Positions 50,162-59,745 of a stretch of 64,000 nucleotides of DNA are shown in pieces. The position numbers and the translations under genes were made by a program. Origin of the DNA: Candidatus Tectimicrobiota bacterium (GTDB lineage: Bacteria > JACPUC01); NCBI GenBank assembly GCA_016192455.1, contig JACPUC010000026.1:213355-277354 (forward strand), written 5' to 3'. Numbering within the stretch: the stretch's first letter is position 1; every line of letters starts with the position of its first letter. The notes beneath the pieces are model-generated. The model was not told where the DNA came from and did no database searches. It saw nothing but the letters and a program-made list of their open reading frames with translations.

Positions 50162-52369
50162 TTACGCCGGCAGCTTCTCGACGTTGCCCAGCAGTGCCTT
50201 GTAGGACGGGAAGCCGCTGAGGGGGTCGCGGTTCTCCATGTCGGTGAGCTCGTTGACGTTGGCCTCCCGCCAGGCCTTGGGGCCGAGCGGGCCGCCGCCG
50301 CCCATGTTGGCGTCGATGACGCCTGGGCGGATGTCGTCGGTGACCTGGGCCGTGAAGACGACCTTCTTGCGGCGCGGGCTGGTAACGTAGACCCGGTCGC
50401 CGGTCTTGATGCCGCGAGCCTGGGCGTCCTTGCTGTTGATGACCACGCAGGGATCGGGGCGCCGATTCACCAGCCCGGGGATGTTGTGGTGCTGGCTGCG
50501 GAAATCCTCGTTCATGTGCGAGCCGCTGATGAGGACGAGGGGATACTCCTTGGCCAGCGCGGGGTTCGCCAGCGGCCCCTCGGTCGGCTCGGTGTAGACG
50601 GGCAAGGGGTCGATGCCGTGCTGGCGGAAGAGCCGCGAGGAGAACTCGAACTTGCCCGAAGGGGTGCGGAACCCCGGCTTGCCGTCCTTGCGCAGCTCGC
50701 CCGTCTCATACTTGCGGTAGCGCTGCTCCGGCACCGGCAGCGAGACGCCGGTCGCAGAGGCGCGCACCTCCTCGAGGGACACCGTGCTCTCCGAGAAGGC
50801 GTACCGCAGCATCTCCTCCTCGGTCTGCGGCACGAGGTGGCCGAAGCCGAGGCGGTCGGCGATGGCGGCGTAGATAAGGTAATCGTTGCGGGCCTCGCCG
50901 ATCGGTTCGACGATGCGCTCGCGCACTTGCACGTGCTGGGCCACCGTGGCGCGGTAGGGGTAGCGCTGGTAGGAGAGGATCTCGTACATCGTCGTCGCCG
51001 GCAGCACAACGTCGGCATACTTGGCGTCCTCGGTCATGAAGCGATCGATGACCCCCAGGAAGTCGAGCGCCGCCAGGCTGCGACGCCACACGTCGGGGTT
51101 GGGGAAGGAGGTGATGAGCGAGGCGCCGCCGACGAGGAGGCCGCGCACCGGGTAGGGATCGTTGTGCAGGATGGCGCGGGGCATCTCCATGAAGTGGGCG
51201 GCGCGGGTGAAGCGGCAGAAGAGCGGGAAGCGGTCGGCGCCGATGGGCGGCACGTCCTCCGGCGGATCGAAGCGCAGGAAGCGCGTCGTCGGCTGCCCAT
51301 GCATGCTGTAGACCATGCCGCCGGGGACGTCAATCTGACCCAGGAGCGCCCACAGACACATCGCCGAGCGGATGTTCTGCACGCCGCTGTTGGTGTATTC
51401 GAGGCCCGTGTAGGAGACCAGCGAGGCGGCGCGGGCACGGCCCAGGTCGCGCGCCAGGGCGCGGATCGTCGCCGCCGGGATGTCGCAGATGGCCTCGGCG
51501 CGTTCCGGACGGAACTGCCGCGCGTAGTCGCGCAGCTCCGCGAAGCCTTCCGTCCAGTTCTCCACGAAGTCGTGATCGTAGAGGTCCTCCTCGATGAGCA
51601 CCTGCATGAGGCTGAGGGCCAGGGCGCCGTCGCTGCCGGGCCGCACCGGAATCCACTGGTCCTCTTGCCTGGCGATCTCCGCCCGGCGCGGGTCGATGAG
51701 CACCACCTTGGCGCCGCGCTGCCGCGCCGCCTCGATCTTGCGCCGCAGGTCGGGCGGCGAGTCGGTGACCGGATTGGCCCCCCAGATGATGATGAGGTCG
51801 GAGCGCTGCACATCGGGGAACCAGGCCATCCAGGGCAGGCCGGTGGTGGCGTAAGGGGCCATGACGCGCAGGGACATGGCGCAGAGCGAGCTGACGCCGC
51901 CGGCGTTCGGCGAACCGAGCAGCGCCAGCAAGCCGATCGACGATGAGGTGAGGGTGCCGGTGGGGGAGAAGAAGTCGCCGATGGAGTGCTCGAAGTTGCC
52001 CCGCCCCCCGTAGGCCGCCAGGGCCCTGCCGCCGTGCTTCTGAGCCACCTGCTTCAGCCCGGCCGCGACGCGATCGAGGGCTTCATCCCAACTGAGGCGC
52101 TCGAGCTTCCCCTCGCCCCGCGCTCCCACGCGCACCATGGGGTAGCGCAGGCGATCCGGAGAGTAGACGATCTCCTTCGAGTACTCGCCGCGCAGGCAGA
52201 CGATCCCCTTCGGGTGGTCTTTCAGCGGCGCGATGGAGTCGATCTTGCCGTCGACCAGTTGAATCTCCACTCCGCAGCCCTCGGCGCAGATGCCGCACAG
52301 GCCGATCTTCGTCTCTCGGCGCGTCGCCTGCGATTCCGACGTTGCTGTAGCTTCGAGTATTCCCGCCAT
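50162..52369 (-). CDS. DMSO-reductase-family molybdopterin oxidoreductase, substrate unknown
   Basis: A 735-residue molybdoenzyme. The N-terminal [4Fe-4S] motif uses Cys25, Cys28, Cys32 and Cys58 (CGICAEGC and GIVCLRGE). The likely molybdenum ligand Cys is in SSLCAMS. Further blocks are IIWGANPVTDSPPD, VLIDPRRAEIARQED, WIPVRPGSDGALALSLM and the C-terminal MGGGGPLGPKAW cap. No signal peptide is seen, so it is probably cytoplasmic. It stands alone without electron-transfer subunits. Length is near acetylene hydratase, formate dehydrogenase H and thiosulfate reductase, but none is clearly indicated. ATG 52369 is chosen because GAGAGGAG precedes it. Confidence 0.85.
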   Translation of the reverse strand: MAGILEATATSESQATRRETKIGLCGICAEGCGVEIQLVDGKIDSIAPLKDHPKGIVCLRGEYSKEIVYSPDRLRYPMVRVGARGEGKLERLSWDEALDRVAAGLKQVAQKHGGRALAAYGGRGNFEHSIGDFFSPTGTLTSSSIGLLALLGSPNAGGVSSLCAMSLRVMAPYATTGLPWMAWFPDVQRSDLIIIWGANPVTDSPPDLRRKIEAARQRGAKVVLIDPRRAEIARQEDQWIPVRPGSDGALALSLMQVLIEEDLYDHDFVENWTEGFAELRDYARQFRPERAEAICDIPAATIRALARDLGRARAASLVSYTGLEYTNSGVQNIRSAMCLWALLGQIDVPGGMVYSMHGQPTTRFLRFDPPEDVPPIGADRFPLFCRFTRAAHFMEMPRAILHNDPYPVRGLLVGGASLITSFPNPDVWRRSLAALDFLGVIDRFMTEDAKYADVVLPATTMYEILSYQRYPYRATVAQHVQVRERIVEPIGEARNDYLIYAAIADRLGFGHLVPQTEEEMLRYAFSESTVSLEEVRASATGVSLPVPEQRYRKYETGELRKDGKPGFRTPSGKFEFSSRLFRQHGIDPLPVYTEPTEGPLANPALAKEYPLVLISGSHMNEDFRSQHHNIPGLVNRRPDPCVVINSKDAQARGIKTGDRVYVTSPRRKKVVFTAQVTDDIRPGVIDANMGGGGPLGPKAWREANVNELTDMENRDPLSGFPSYKALLGNVEKLPA

Positions 52370-53141
52370 ACGCACTCCTCTCGGAGATAACGAACAAGCT
52401 CCCGGCCTCGCGCAGGTGTGTCAGACGCTCTCCGCCCGGAGCCCACCCGCCGCCACCGATGAAAACGTCACACAATCGCCCGGAATAAGCGCTTCCGGCC
52501 TGGCGAAGAAATCGCCCTCTGGGAGGAGGCTGCGGCGGAGAAAAAACATCTCCTGACTCGTGGGAATCGCCCCGCGCGCCAGAGGATGTGAGTTTTTAGG
52601 ATGACATGAAGCTCGCCGCGGCGCAAGCCCAACTTCCCGGCCACTGCTGAGGTCCACCCACCTGACGAGGGAAAGAGGCGGCGGCGCTCCCCTGGCATCT
52701 CGCCTCGCCTGCTGCCGCCTCTCCCGTGCCGAGGCGGGCCCCTCCCCGGGCAGCCGCATTGCGCCGCTTTCTGGAGAGCGCCCAGTTCCTTGAAGGAGTG
52801 ATCCGAGTCCTGCTCATCAGGGACTCCCTGCCGCGAGGGATCTCTGCCTCCCATCTCTCGACTTCCAGGCGTGACCGCGAAGGCGCGCGGTTTCGCAGCT
52901 CGCGGCGGAACGCGCCGGAAGGAGCGCACCCCTCGCCCGCCAGGTGCGGATTTGCAAGCCGAGCGATGGTTCGCCCGTAGGCTCAAACCGCGCGTCGCGA
53001 GCAGGGGCCGCGCGGGGCACGCCACCGGCCCGCGCCCCGCCGGGGCTGTAACGGAGCGCAGTCAACGGCGGCGGAGGTAGCCGCTGCTCACCCTCCCGCA
53101 TTCTGTCCAGCCCATGGGCAAGCATGGGCGCTAATTTTTCC
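52370..53141. other. intergenic region, no gene seen
   Basis: A GC-rich gap of about 770 bp between the divergent molybdoenzyme and Rrf2 regulator genes. Short frames lack motifs. The Rrf2 promoter lies at its right end; promoter elements for the minus-strand gene were not identified. Confidence 0.5.
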
Positions 53142-53196
53142 TTGACAGATTTTCCAGCCCACCCTAAAGTACCTTTGATCAGTAGATTAAAAAGGT
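53142..53196 (+). promoter_or_regulatory. promoter and candidate Rrf2 operator of the nos region
   Basis: TTGACA (53142-53147), a 17-bp spacer and TAAAGT (53165-53170) form a strong sigma70 promoter. Overlapping the start point, ACCTTT (53171-53176) and AAAGGT (53191-53196) form an inverted repeat. It is a plausible autoregulatory site for the regulator encoded 13 bp downstream. Confidence 0.65.
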
Positions 53197-53208
53197 CCTT
53201 TACATCTA

Positions 53209-53661
53209 ATGAAACTGAACCGCGAAAGCGAGTACGGCATCCGGGCGCTCATCTTCCTGGCTAGGCAGGGGCGGGAGAGGGTGCTGATGGCCAGTACGGT
53301 CGCCCAGGAGCAGGATCTCCCGCAGGGGTTCCTGGCGAAGATTTTCCAGAAACTCACTCGCCATGGCGTGCTGCGATCCTACCGCGGCAAGCAGCGCGGC
53401 TATGCCTTGGCCAGGCCGCCAGAGGAGATTGCTCTGAAGGAGGTCGTGGAAGCCATTGAAGGGCCGGACCTCATGGACCGCTGCATCTTCTGGAGCAACC
53501 GCTGCCCTACCTCCACGCCCTGTCTGCTGCACGAGTGGTACAAGGAGATCAAGCCCCAGTTCGACCAGATGTTGAGCCAGACCACCCTGGCTGCGGTGGT
53601 GCAGCAAGAGGCGTCCCTCTCAGCTCTGCGTCCTGCGATCGAGCCCAAGCAGGCGGGCTGA
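53209..53661 (+). CDS. Rrf2 family iron-sulfur transcriptional regulator
   Basis: A 150-residue Rrf2-family winged-helix regulator. It begins MKLNRESEYGIRALIFLA and contains LPQGFLAKIFQKLTRHGVL, the recognition region. Cys92, Cys99 and Cys105 form C-x6-C-x5-C, close to the cluster ligands of NsrR, IscR and RirA. Related proteins sense nitric oxide, iron or redox state. It directly precedes the nosZ cluster (279 bp), so control of nitrous oxide respiration in response to NO or cluster status is likely but inferred. A candidate operator overlaps its own promoter. Confidence 0.85.
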   Translation: MKLNRESEYGIRALIFLARQGRERVLMASTVAQEQDLPQGFLAKIFQKLTRHGVLRSYRGKQRGYALARPPEEIALKEVVEAIEGPDLMDRCIFWSNRCPTSTPCLLHEWYKEIKPQFDQMLSQTTLAAVVQQEASLSALRPAIEPKQAG

Positions 53662-53940
53662 GGCCCACCCAGGTCGACGCCGGGCCGGCTTGGGGGGCGG
53701 CTCGTCGCCTGTCCTGGTCTCCTTGCCCTCGAACGGCGCGATGCCGCACCCCAGCAAGCAACGAGCCTGGACGTGTATTGCGGTGGAGCTCCCCGCCTGA
53801 CGTTCCAGGAGACGATGCATGACGCCGAGGACAAGGAAAAAGGCCCCATTCGGCCGCCTCTCGCGGTGAAGGGGGGTGAGATCGGCGTTCACCTCGACGG
53901 GCAAACGTTTTGGAGCGCTTTCTTGGAGGAGGACAGCTCT

Positions 53941-55296
53941 ATGAGTGGGAGAAAATTGGTCCATCTCGTGAGCCTCATTGTCATCGCCGTTCTCTTCGTT
54001 CCCGGCTGGAGCGCCGGCGTGGCCGAAGCGCAGGAGCGCCGGCTCGTCTATCGCCCCTACGATGTCGGCGAGGTAGATCACGGCAGCCCCGCGCCGGCGA
54101 CGCCCGCCGCCATTCAAGCAGGCCAACGGCTCTACGGGACGAACTGCTCTCGCTGCCACGGCGTGGAAGGCAAGGGGGACGGCCCCACGGCCTACCTCAT
54201 GAACCCCAAGCCACGGAACTTCGCCCAAAGACTCTACAAGCTTCACTCCACCCCAAGTGGTCAGCTTCCCACCGACGCCGACCTCTACCGGACGATCACG
54301 CTGGGGATGCCGGGGTCGGGCATGCCTCCCTGGAAGGGCAAGCTCAGCCAAGAGGAACGCTGGCAGCTCGTGCACTACATCAAAACCCTCTACCCGAAAT
54401 GGGCAGAGGAGGTGAAACGGGAACCGCTGACCCCGATCGGCATCCCCAAGCCGATGCCGACCTCGGCGGCAAGCATCCAGAAGGGGAAAGAGTTCTACGC
54501 CTCGCTGGAGTGCGCGAAGTGTCATGGAAAAACCGGCAAGGGCGACGGCCCCAGCGCGAATGAGCTGAAGGACGACTGGGGGGACAAGATCCTCCCCACT
54601 GACCTGACCAAACCATGGTTCTTCCGCGCTGGGTCAAAGCCTGAGGATATCTACCGCGTCCTGGTGGCCGGGGTGCCAGGCAGCCCCATGCCATCCTGGG
54701 CAGACCTGCTGCCGCAAAACTCGGACCTCTGGCACGTGGCCAACTACGTCCTGTCGCTGGCGGAAGGGCAGCCGCCTACGCCGGTGCTGATCGAGACGTT
54801 GAAAGGACCCACCTTGGGCGTGAAGGCGTTCGAGTCGGCGGCGAAGACCGGCTCGGCGGCCGGCAAACCCGAGGTGGTCTTCGATGTAGTCGCCAGCGGC
54901 TGGGAGATGTGGATCATGAAGGACGGCGCCTACCTGCCGCGCGTCAACGGCCTTGCCCAGGCCGGCCACGAGATGCAGGTGAAAAAGGGGCAGGTGGTGC
55001 AGATCAACTTCTGGCCGACGGAGAACGGCCTGGGCGCTCCCTATGGCCATGGCTTCTCCATCGAGGGCTACGATGACCGGCTCTTCGGCCTGCAGACCGC
55101 GGCAGGCCCGGGGGGCGGCTCGGGGGCCGCCTACCTCGAGCGTCCCCTAGCCTACCGCTTCATCGCCGACCGGGATGGAGAATTTCCTTTCTACTGCTCC
55201 GTGCAGTGCGATCCAGGTCAGAGCGACGAGATCAAGAAGCTGACCGGCTTGTGGGGCCACGTTTACATGGGCGGCACCTTCCTGGTGAAGCAGTAG
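53941..55296 (+). CDS. dihaem cytochrome c fused to a CuA-like cupredoxin domain
   Basis: A 451-residue exported protein. A Sec signal peptide (to about AEAQ, residue 31) is followed by two monohaem cytochrome c domains: CSRCH (Cys69, Cys72, His73) and CAKCH (Cys191, Cys194, His195), with axial Met candidates in GMPGSGMPP and GVPGSPMPS. The C-terminal cupredoxin has a His in PYGHGFS, Cys419-SVQ-Cys423, then His440 and Met443. This is a CuA-like set, but the second Cys and the His are 16 residues apart instead of 3. It probably feeds electrons to the adjacent NosZ. ATG 53941 follows GGAGGAGGA. Confidence 0.8.
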   Translation: MSGRKLVHLVSLIVIAVLFVPGWSAGVAEAQERRLVYRPYDVGEVDHGSPAPATPAAIQAGQRLYGTNCSRCHGVEGKGDGPTAYLMNPKPRNFAQRLYKLHSTPSGQLPTDADLYRTITLGMPGSGMPPWKGKLSQEERWQLVHYIKTLYPKWAEEVKREPLTPIGIPKPMPTSAASIQKGKEFYASLECAKCHGKTGKGDGPSANELKDDWGDKILPTDLTKPWFFRAGSKPEDIYRVLVAGVPGSPMPSWADLLPQNSDLWHVANYVLSLAEGQPPTPVLIETLKGPTLGVKAFESAAKTGSAAGKPEVVFDVVASGWEMWIMKDGAYLPRVNGLAQAGHEMQVKKGQVVQINFWPTENGLGAPYGHGFSIEGYDDRLFGLQTAAGPGGGSGAAYLERPLAYRFIADRDGEFPFYCSVQCDPGQSDEIKKLTGLWGHVYMGGTFLVKQ

Positions 55297-55384
55297 CGCT
55301 CCCGAGGCTTGCAGCGCGGCACACCACGTGTCGTTCTCCGGTGAGGGAAGGACCTTGTTCCCTGACTCAAAGGGGGGAGGCAAG

Positions 55385-57253
55385 ATGAGAGGGTATGTGA
55401 GATTCTTGCTTGCTGGGCTGATCCTGGGGATCGCGATCCCCCTTCTCATGGGCGCCGCAAAAGACGAGAACCCGGCGGAGGTGATCTACCACGGCCCCTT
55501 CGAGCGCGACGCCTACTACATGTTCTCGAGTAGCGGCCAGTCCGGGGGAGTATTCGTCATCGGCATCCCCTCGGGGAGGCTGTTCATGGACCTTCCCGTC
55601 TTCGAGCCCCGGCAGGCCTATGGGTACGCGGGCATCGGCACGCCGGAGCGGGAGATGCTGGAGAAGACCGGCGGCCTCTGGGGAGACACCCACCATCCCC
55701 GCTTAAGCCACACCGGCTGGAAACCCGACGGCAAGTGGCTCTACATCAATGACAAAGCCAGCACGCGGGTGGCGAAGATCGACCTGCGGACCTTCCGCAC
55801 GGTCCTCATCAAGAAGGCCCCGAACACGCAGGTCTGGCACGGCATCGCCCTGGTGCCCGACCGAAACGGCACCACCAAGTACGTCTGCGCCAATGGCGAG
55901 TTCGAGGCCCCGATTCCACCACGCCCGGGGCTGCCGGGCGGCTACTCGGAAAAGCTGATCCCGCCGATCGGTGCCAAGGTTCCCGACGACTGGAAGAGCC
56001 CCGTCACCTGTCTGGACGCCGAGACGCTCGATCCGGTCTTCCAGGTGATCAGCGGCTACGGCAACTTCGATATCATGGATAACTCCCCCTCCGGCCGCTG
56101 GCTTCTCTCCAACATGTACAACACCGAGAAGGGCGCGAATATCGACGAGATGATCAAGGCCCCCGAGGACGTGACGCAGTTCCTCGATGTGTGGAAAGCC
56201 GAGGAGGAGCTGAAAGCGGGGAGGTTCACCCTGGTCAACGGGGTGAAAGTACTGGATGCGCGCCAAAGCCCGGGGCTGATCTACCTTCTCCCCACCCCCA
56301 GGAACCCGCACGGGATCCACTGCCAACGCCTGGATACCCGCGTGCATGGCGAGAAGTCCCTGGGCAAGGATACAGTCTGCATCTCCGGCGGCAAGCTGGT
56401 GCCGCGGGTCTACATCTACGATGTCTCGGGAGACCGCCCGAAGCTGGTGAGCACCCCCTGGGTCGGCCTGGGTCCCCTGCACGTGCAGTACGACGGGCGG
56501 GGGAACTTCTACGTGTCGCTCTTCGTCGACAGCCAGATCGGCGCCTATAACATCGAGAAAGCGATCAAGTTCCCCAACGATCCGGACAAGTACACCGTCG
56601 ACAAGATCGACATCCATTACAACGTCGGTCACCTGAGCACGGTGATGAACTACTCGACCCCGAAGGGGGATTGGCTCATCTCGCAGAACAAAATGACCAA
56701 GGGCCTTCCCGGCTTCCTTCCCACGGGTCCTCTGGAGCCGGAAGTTCAGGAGCTGATCGATATCCGCAAGATCACCGCCGACGGCAAGGGAAAGATGCGG
56801 CTCATCTACCAGTTCCCGACGCCGCCCGAGCCGCACGAGTCCGACTTCGTGGAAGCGGAGAAGCTGGCGCCGTTGGTCTGGACGAAGTACAAGAAGCCAT
56901 ATAATGAAGCGATCAAGTTCGTCGGCCCGGGCGAGTCGCGGGTGGTGCGCAGCGGGCCGAAGAACGTCGATGTCTACCTGACCGCGGTGCGCAGCCGTTA
57001 CGGACTGGACGAGGTGCGGGTGAAGCAGGGGGATACGGTCACCCTCTACCTCTCAAATATCGAACGTCTCCGGGACGTCACCCATGGGTTTGCGCTGCAG
57101 GAGTATGGCGTCCATTTCGCCATCGACCCGGGCGACACGCAGAAGTTCACCTTCGTGGCGGATAAACCCGGGGTGTACTGGTTCTTCTGCACCTGGTTCT
57201 GCAGCGCTCTGCACATGGAGATGCGGGCCAAGCTGATCGTGGATCCAGCCTAG
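55385..57253 (+). CDS. nosZ: nitrous oxide reductase NosZ, Sec-dependent type
   Basis: A 622-residue periplasmic N2O reductase, converting N2O to N2. The N-terminus is a plain hydrophobic Sec signal without twin arginines, typical of clade II (atypical) NosZ. The seven-bladed propeller carries CuZ-site histidines in blocks such as GDTHHPRLSH, VWHGIALVPD, GPLHVQYDGRG, NVGHLSTV and PEPHESDF. The C-terminal CuA domain has His567, Cys602, Cys606, His610 and Met613 (CTWFCSALHMEM). ATG 55385 follows GGGGGGAGG. It lies 88 bp after the cytochrome-cupredoxin gene. Accessory genes nosDFY and nosL are not in the window. Confidence 0.93.
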   Translation: MRGYVRFLLAGLILGIAIPLLMGAAKDENPAEVIYHGPFERDAYYMFSSSGQSGGVFVIGIPSGRLFMDLPVFEPRQAYGYAGIGTPEREMLEKTGGLWGDTHHPRLSHTGWKPDGKWLYINDKASTRVAKIDLRTFRTVLIKKAPNTQVWHGIALVPDRNGTTKYVCANGEFEAPIPPRPGLPGGYSEKLIPPIGAKVPDDWKSPVTCLDAETLDPVFQVISGYGNFDIMDNSPSGRWLLSNMYNTEKGANIDEMIKAPEDVTQFLDVWKAEEELKAGRFTLVNGVKVLDARQSPGLIYLLPTPRNPHGIHCQRLDTRVHGEKSLGKDTVCISGGKLVPRVYIYDVSGDRPKLVSTPWVGLGPLHVQYDGRGNFYVSLFVDSQIGAYNIEKAIKFPNDPDKYTVDKIDIHYNVGHLSTVMNYSTPKGDWLISQNKMTKGLPGFLPTGPLEPEVQELIDIRKITADGKGKMRLIYQFPTPPEPHESDFVEAEKLAPLVWTKYKKPYNEAIKFVGPGESRVVRSGPKNVDVYLTAVRSRYGLDEVRVKQGDTVTLYLSNIERLRDVTHGFALQEYGVHFAIDPGDTQKFTFVADKPGVYWFFCTWFCSALHMEMRAKLIVDPA

Positions 57254-57315
57254 GGTCCGCGCCACGATCGAGGGCGGAGGGGAGGAGGCCGCCTCTCCTC
57301 CGCAGGGGAGAAACG

Positions 57316-57714
57316 GTGCGGCGCCTGGTGCTTCTTGGGATCGTGGTGATCGCCGTCGGTGGGCTTGCGGGTACCGCGCTGCTGCTTTTCCGCTCGGGCT
57401 CGCCGGCGGGGCCGCAATGTCCGTTGTCGTTCTCTGAGTTCGCGGTGGCCTCGAAGGCGGGGAAAATCCGCGTCAGTGGCCAGGCGGGGTACGCCAATGG
57501 CGCTCCCTTCGCCAAGGGCCCGGTGCTGCTCAATCTGACCTTCGTGATGCCGGGATGCGGCGCCCTCCCCTTGACGGCAACGACGGAAGGGGATGGACGC
57601 TTCCTCGTTGATGCCTCGCCGACCGATGCCGCCTGCGCGCAGCAGGGCGGCACGGTCACCGCCAGTACGCGCGCCGGCTGTTCCATCGAGGGCATGACGC
57701 AGGGAGAGTGGTAG
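57316..57714 (+). CDS. small exported/membrane-anchored protein in the nos cluster
   Basis: A 132-residue protein of unknown function. The N-terminus is a hydrophobic anchor or signal (LVLLGIVVIAVGGLAGTALLL). The exported part has four Cys residues, in PQCPLSF, MPGCGALP, DAACAQQ and RAGCSIEG, and a beta-rich pattern. GTG 57316 lies behind GGGGAGAAA. It is 62 bp after nosZ and 1 bp before the next gene, so it is clearly co-transcribed. A role in NosZ copper-site assembly or electron transfer is possible; no family is recognised. Confidence 0.7.
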   Translation: MRRLVLLGIVVIAVGGLAGTALLLFRSGSPAGPQCPLSFSEFAVASKAGKIRVSGQAGYANGAPFAKGPVLLNLTFVMPGCGALPLTATTEGDGRFLVDASPTDAACAQQGGTVTASTRAGCSIEGMTQGEW

Positions 57715-57715
57715 G

Positions 57716-58312
57716 ATGAGAACGCCCGTTCGGATGGCGAATCTCTTGTGCCTCGGGGCGGCCCTGCTGATCGGCGCTTCCTTCCTCACGCCGCTCTGGT
57801 CGCTGACGGCACAGGCCGTTCAGTACAAGATGGACTTCCCGCAAGGGCTGAAAGTCTACCTCTACCTCTGGAAGATCGCCGGCGAGATGTATGAGCTCAA
57901 CCTCATGAACAAGTGGATTGGGGCCCATTTCCCGGAGCGCGCCCTTGAGATGATCCTCTTCCCAATCCTCTTTGGGGGGGTGGCCCTTGCCTGCGTCGCC
58001 TGCCTCTTTCTCAGCCGCTGGAAGAAGCGCGCCTTGATGGCGGCGCTCCTCGGCCTGCTCCTGCTTACCCTTGTCGGGCTGGTCAGCCTGCAGGGCCGGC
58101 TCTATGCATTCGGGCATGTGCGGGACGCCAACCCGCCGATCGTGGTTCCTGATTTCACCGTCCCCATCCTGGGAACGATGCAGCTCTGGAACTGGACCAT
58201 CAGCACCGCCTTCGGCGTTGGCGCCTACATCCTGGCCCTCGCCGCCCTCCTGCTCGCGCTGGCTTACGTGGTCACCGCCAGGGAGGCGCGGAACGAGCGG
58301 ACGTGGTCATGA
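57716..58312 (+). CDS. NosZ-associated integral membrane protein
   Basis: A 198-residue protein with four predicted membrane helices. Between helices 1 and 2 it has FPQGLKVYLYLWKIAGEM, then ELNLMNKWIGAH. This resembles membrane proteins that accompany clade II nosZ genes (the YPxGL and LNxxIG patterns), recalled from that gene neighbourhood rather than demonstrated. It may be a NosB-like or copper-handling component. The start is 1 bp after the previous stop, and its TGA overlaps the ATG of the DsbD-like gene. Confidence 0.7.
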   Translation: MRTPVRMANLLCLGAALLIGASFLTPLWSLTAQAVQYKMDFPQGLKVYLYLWKIAGEMYELNLMNKWIGAHFPERALEMILFPILFGGVALACVACLFLSRWKKRALMAALLGLLLLTLVGLVSLQGRLYAFGHVRDANPPIVVPDFTVPILGTMQLWNWTISTAFGVGAYILALAALLLALAYVVTAREARNERTWS

Positions 58313-59721
58313 AGAAACCCGTCATCATCCTCGGCCTCGTCATCCTCCTCGCCGCTCTCTTCGTGACCGTGGGCCTCTACTTCATTCCCAAGCTGAAAGT
58401 GAAAGCGGAGCTGGCGGGGGGGCTGGGGGAGTTCCTGAAATCCGATGCGGACAAGGTGCGCCGGGCCAGCGACATCTACATCGACATCACCTTCGCCAGC
58501 GACGCATTCCTGAAGCGCGTGCGCCTGCAAGAGTACATCGGCAAGTACCGCTACGGGCAGCCGTTCCTCGTCTCCCTGAACACCCATGCGGGTAATCTCG
58601 AGGGCATTGTCAGCCTGGAGGGGAAGATTTTCCTGCTCGACGATCATGGCAACCGCTATCCCCACCTGGGGAGCCCCATCATGACGTCCCTGCACCACAA
58701 CACGTATCTGCTGATCTTCCCCAACGTCGATCACCAGGGGAAGCCCCTCTTCAGCGCCGACCGGAAACACTTCAGCATCAAGGTGAGCGGCATCCCCCCC
58801 ATCGAGCAGCGCGAGTTCACCTGGCGGCTCCCGCTGCAGACCGCCATCCCCGCCGCCACACCCTGGGAGGCCTGGACGCGGCATCTCATGCTGGCCCTGG
58901 CCCTCATCGGCGCCCTCACCATCACGCTCTCCCCCTGCGCCCTGAACGTCAGCGCCTTCTATAGCGCCGTCCTCGCCACCACCCTGGGACGCCCGGACAT
59001 GGCGGCGATCTCCGACCGGCAGGTGAAGCGTGAACTGCTGCGCATCCTCATCCCCTTCGCTCTCGGCTTTGTCATCCTGTTTTCCGCCGGCGGCGCCCTC
59101 ATCGGCCTCACCGGAAGTGTCCTGCGCAACCCACTCGAGCAGCTTGGCAGCTTCTGGTCGTATATCCGGGTGGGCGCCGGGCTCCTCATGTTCTACCTCG
59201 GTTTGAAGCTCATTCTCTTGGCCCTCGCCAAGAGAGGCGCCGGACGGCTGGCCATGGCAATGGGGCGGCTATGGCGCCGCGGCCTCGCGAAGGCCTTCAG
59301 CCTGATTTCCGGAGAGAGGTTACCGGCCGAGCCGCAATCCTTCCGCGACACCCCCTTTACGCCCCTCTCCTCCCTTCTCATGGGCGTCGCCCTCTCCACG
59401 GAGTGCGCCATCTGTCTCGGCACGGGCATCTTCTTCCCCTTGGCGGTCTATGCCGGAACAACCTCCTGGTACTGGGGCATGGCGGTCCTCGGCGCCTTCT
59501 CCGTGGCCCTCGTCATCCCGATGCTCCTCGTCGCCATGGGCGTGCGTGATCTGCGGCTGACCCTGCCGAAGAAGCTCACAATCATCCGCACGCTCAACAT
59601 TGCCGCCGGGCTGATCATCGGTTTTGTGGGCATCGAGTTGATTCGGGACGCTGATCCGCACCGCTTTACCAATCTCATCCTCAACGTCGTCTTCGGTGGA
59701 AGCGCCTGGCTATACCGTTAG
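58309..59721 (+). CDS. DsbD/CcdA-like transmembrane thiol transporter
   Basis: A 470-residue membrane protein. An N-terminal helix and a periplasmic domain of about 160 residues are followed by a CcdA-like core. The first redox Cys is in ITLSPCALNV, the classic SPC motif. A second cysteine pair occurs in STECAICLGTG. Such proteins pass reducing power from cytoplasmic thioredoxin to periplasmic thiols, which Sco proteins and CuA sites need. ATG 58309 overlaps the previous stop. Placement with nosZ and two sco genes points to copper-centre maturation in place of the usual NosL route; this is inference. Confidence 0.78.
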   Translation: MKKPVIILGLVILLAALFVTVGLYFIPKLKVKAELAGGLGEFLKSDADKVRRASDIYIDITFASDAFLKRVRLQEYIGKYRYGQPFLVSLNTHAGNLEGIVSLEGKIFLLDDHGNRYPHLGSPIMTSLHHNTYLLIFPNVDHQGKPLFSADRKHFSIKVSGIPPIEQREFTWRLPLQTAIPAATPWEAWTRHLMLALALIGALTITLSPCALNVSAFYSAVLATTLGRPDMAAISDRQVKRELLRILIPFALGFVILFSAGGALIGLTGSVLRNPLEQLGSFWSYIRVGAGLLMFYLGLKLILLALAKRGAGRLAMAMGRLWRRGLAKAFSLISGERLPAEPQSFRDTPFTPLSSLLMGVALSTECAICLGTGIFFPLAVYAGTTSWYWGMAVLGAFSVALVIPMLLVAMGVRDLRLTLPKKLTIIRTLNIAAGLIIGFVGIELIRDADPHRFTNLILNVVFGGSAWLYR

Positions 59722-59745
59722 CGATCACCTGGGCAGGAAGGCGCC

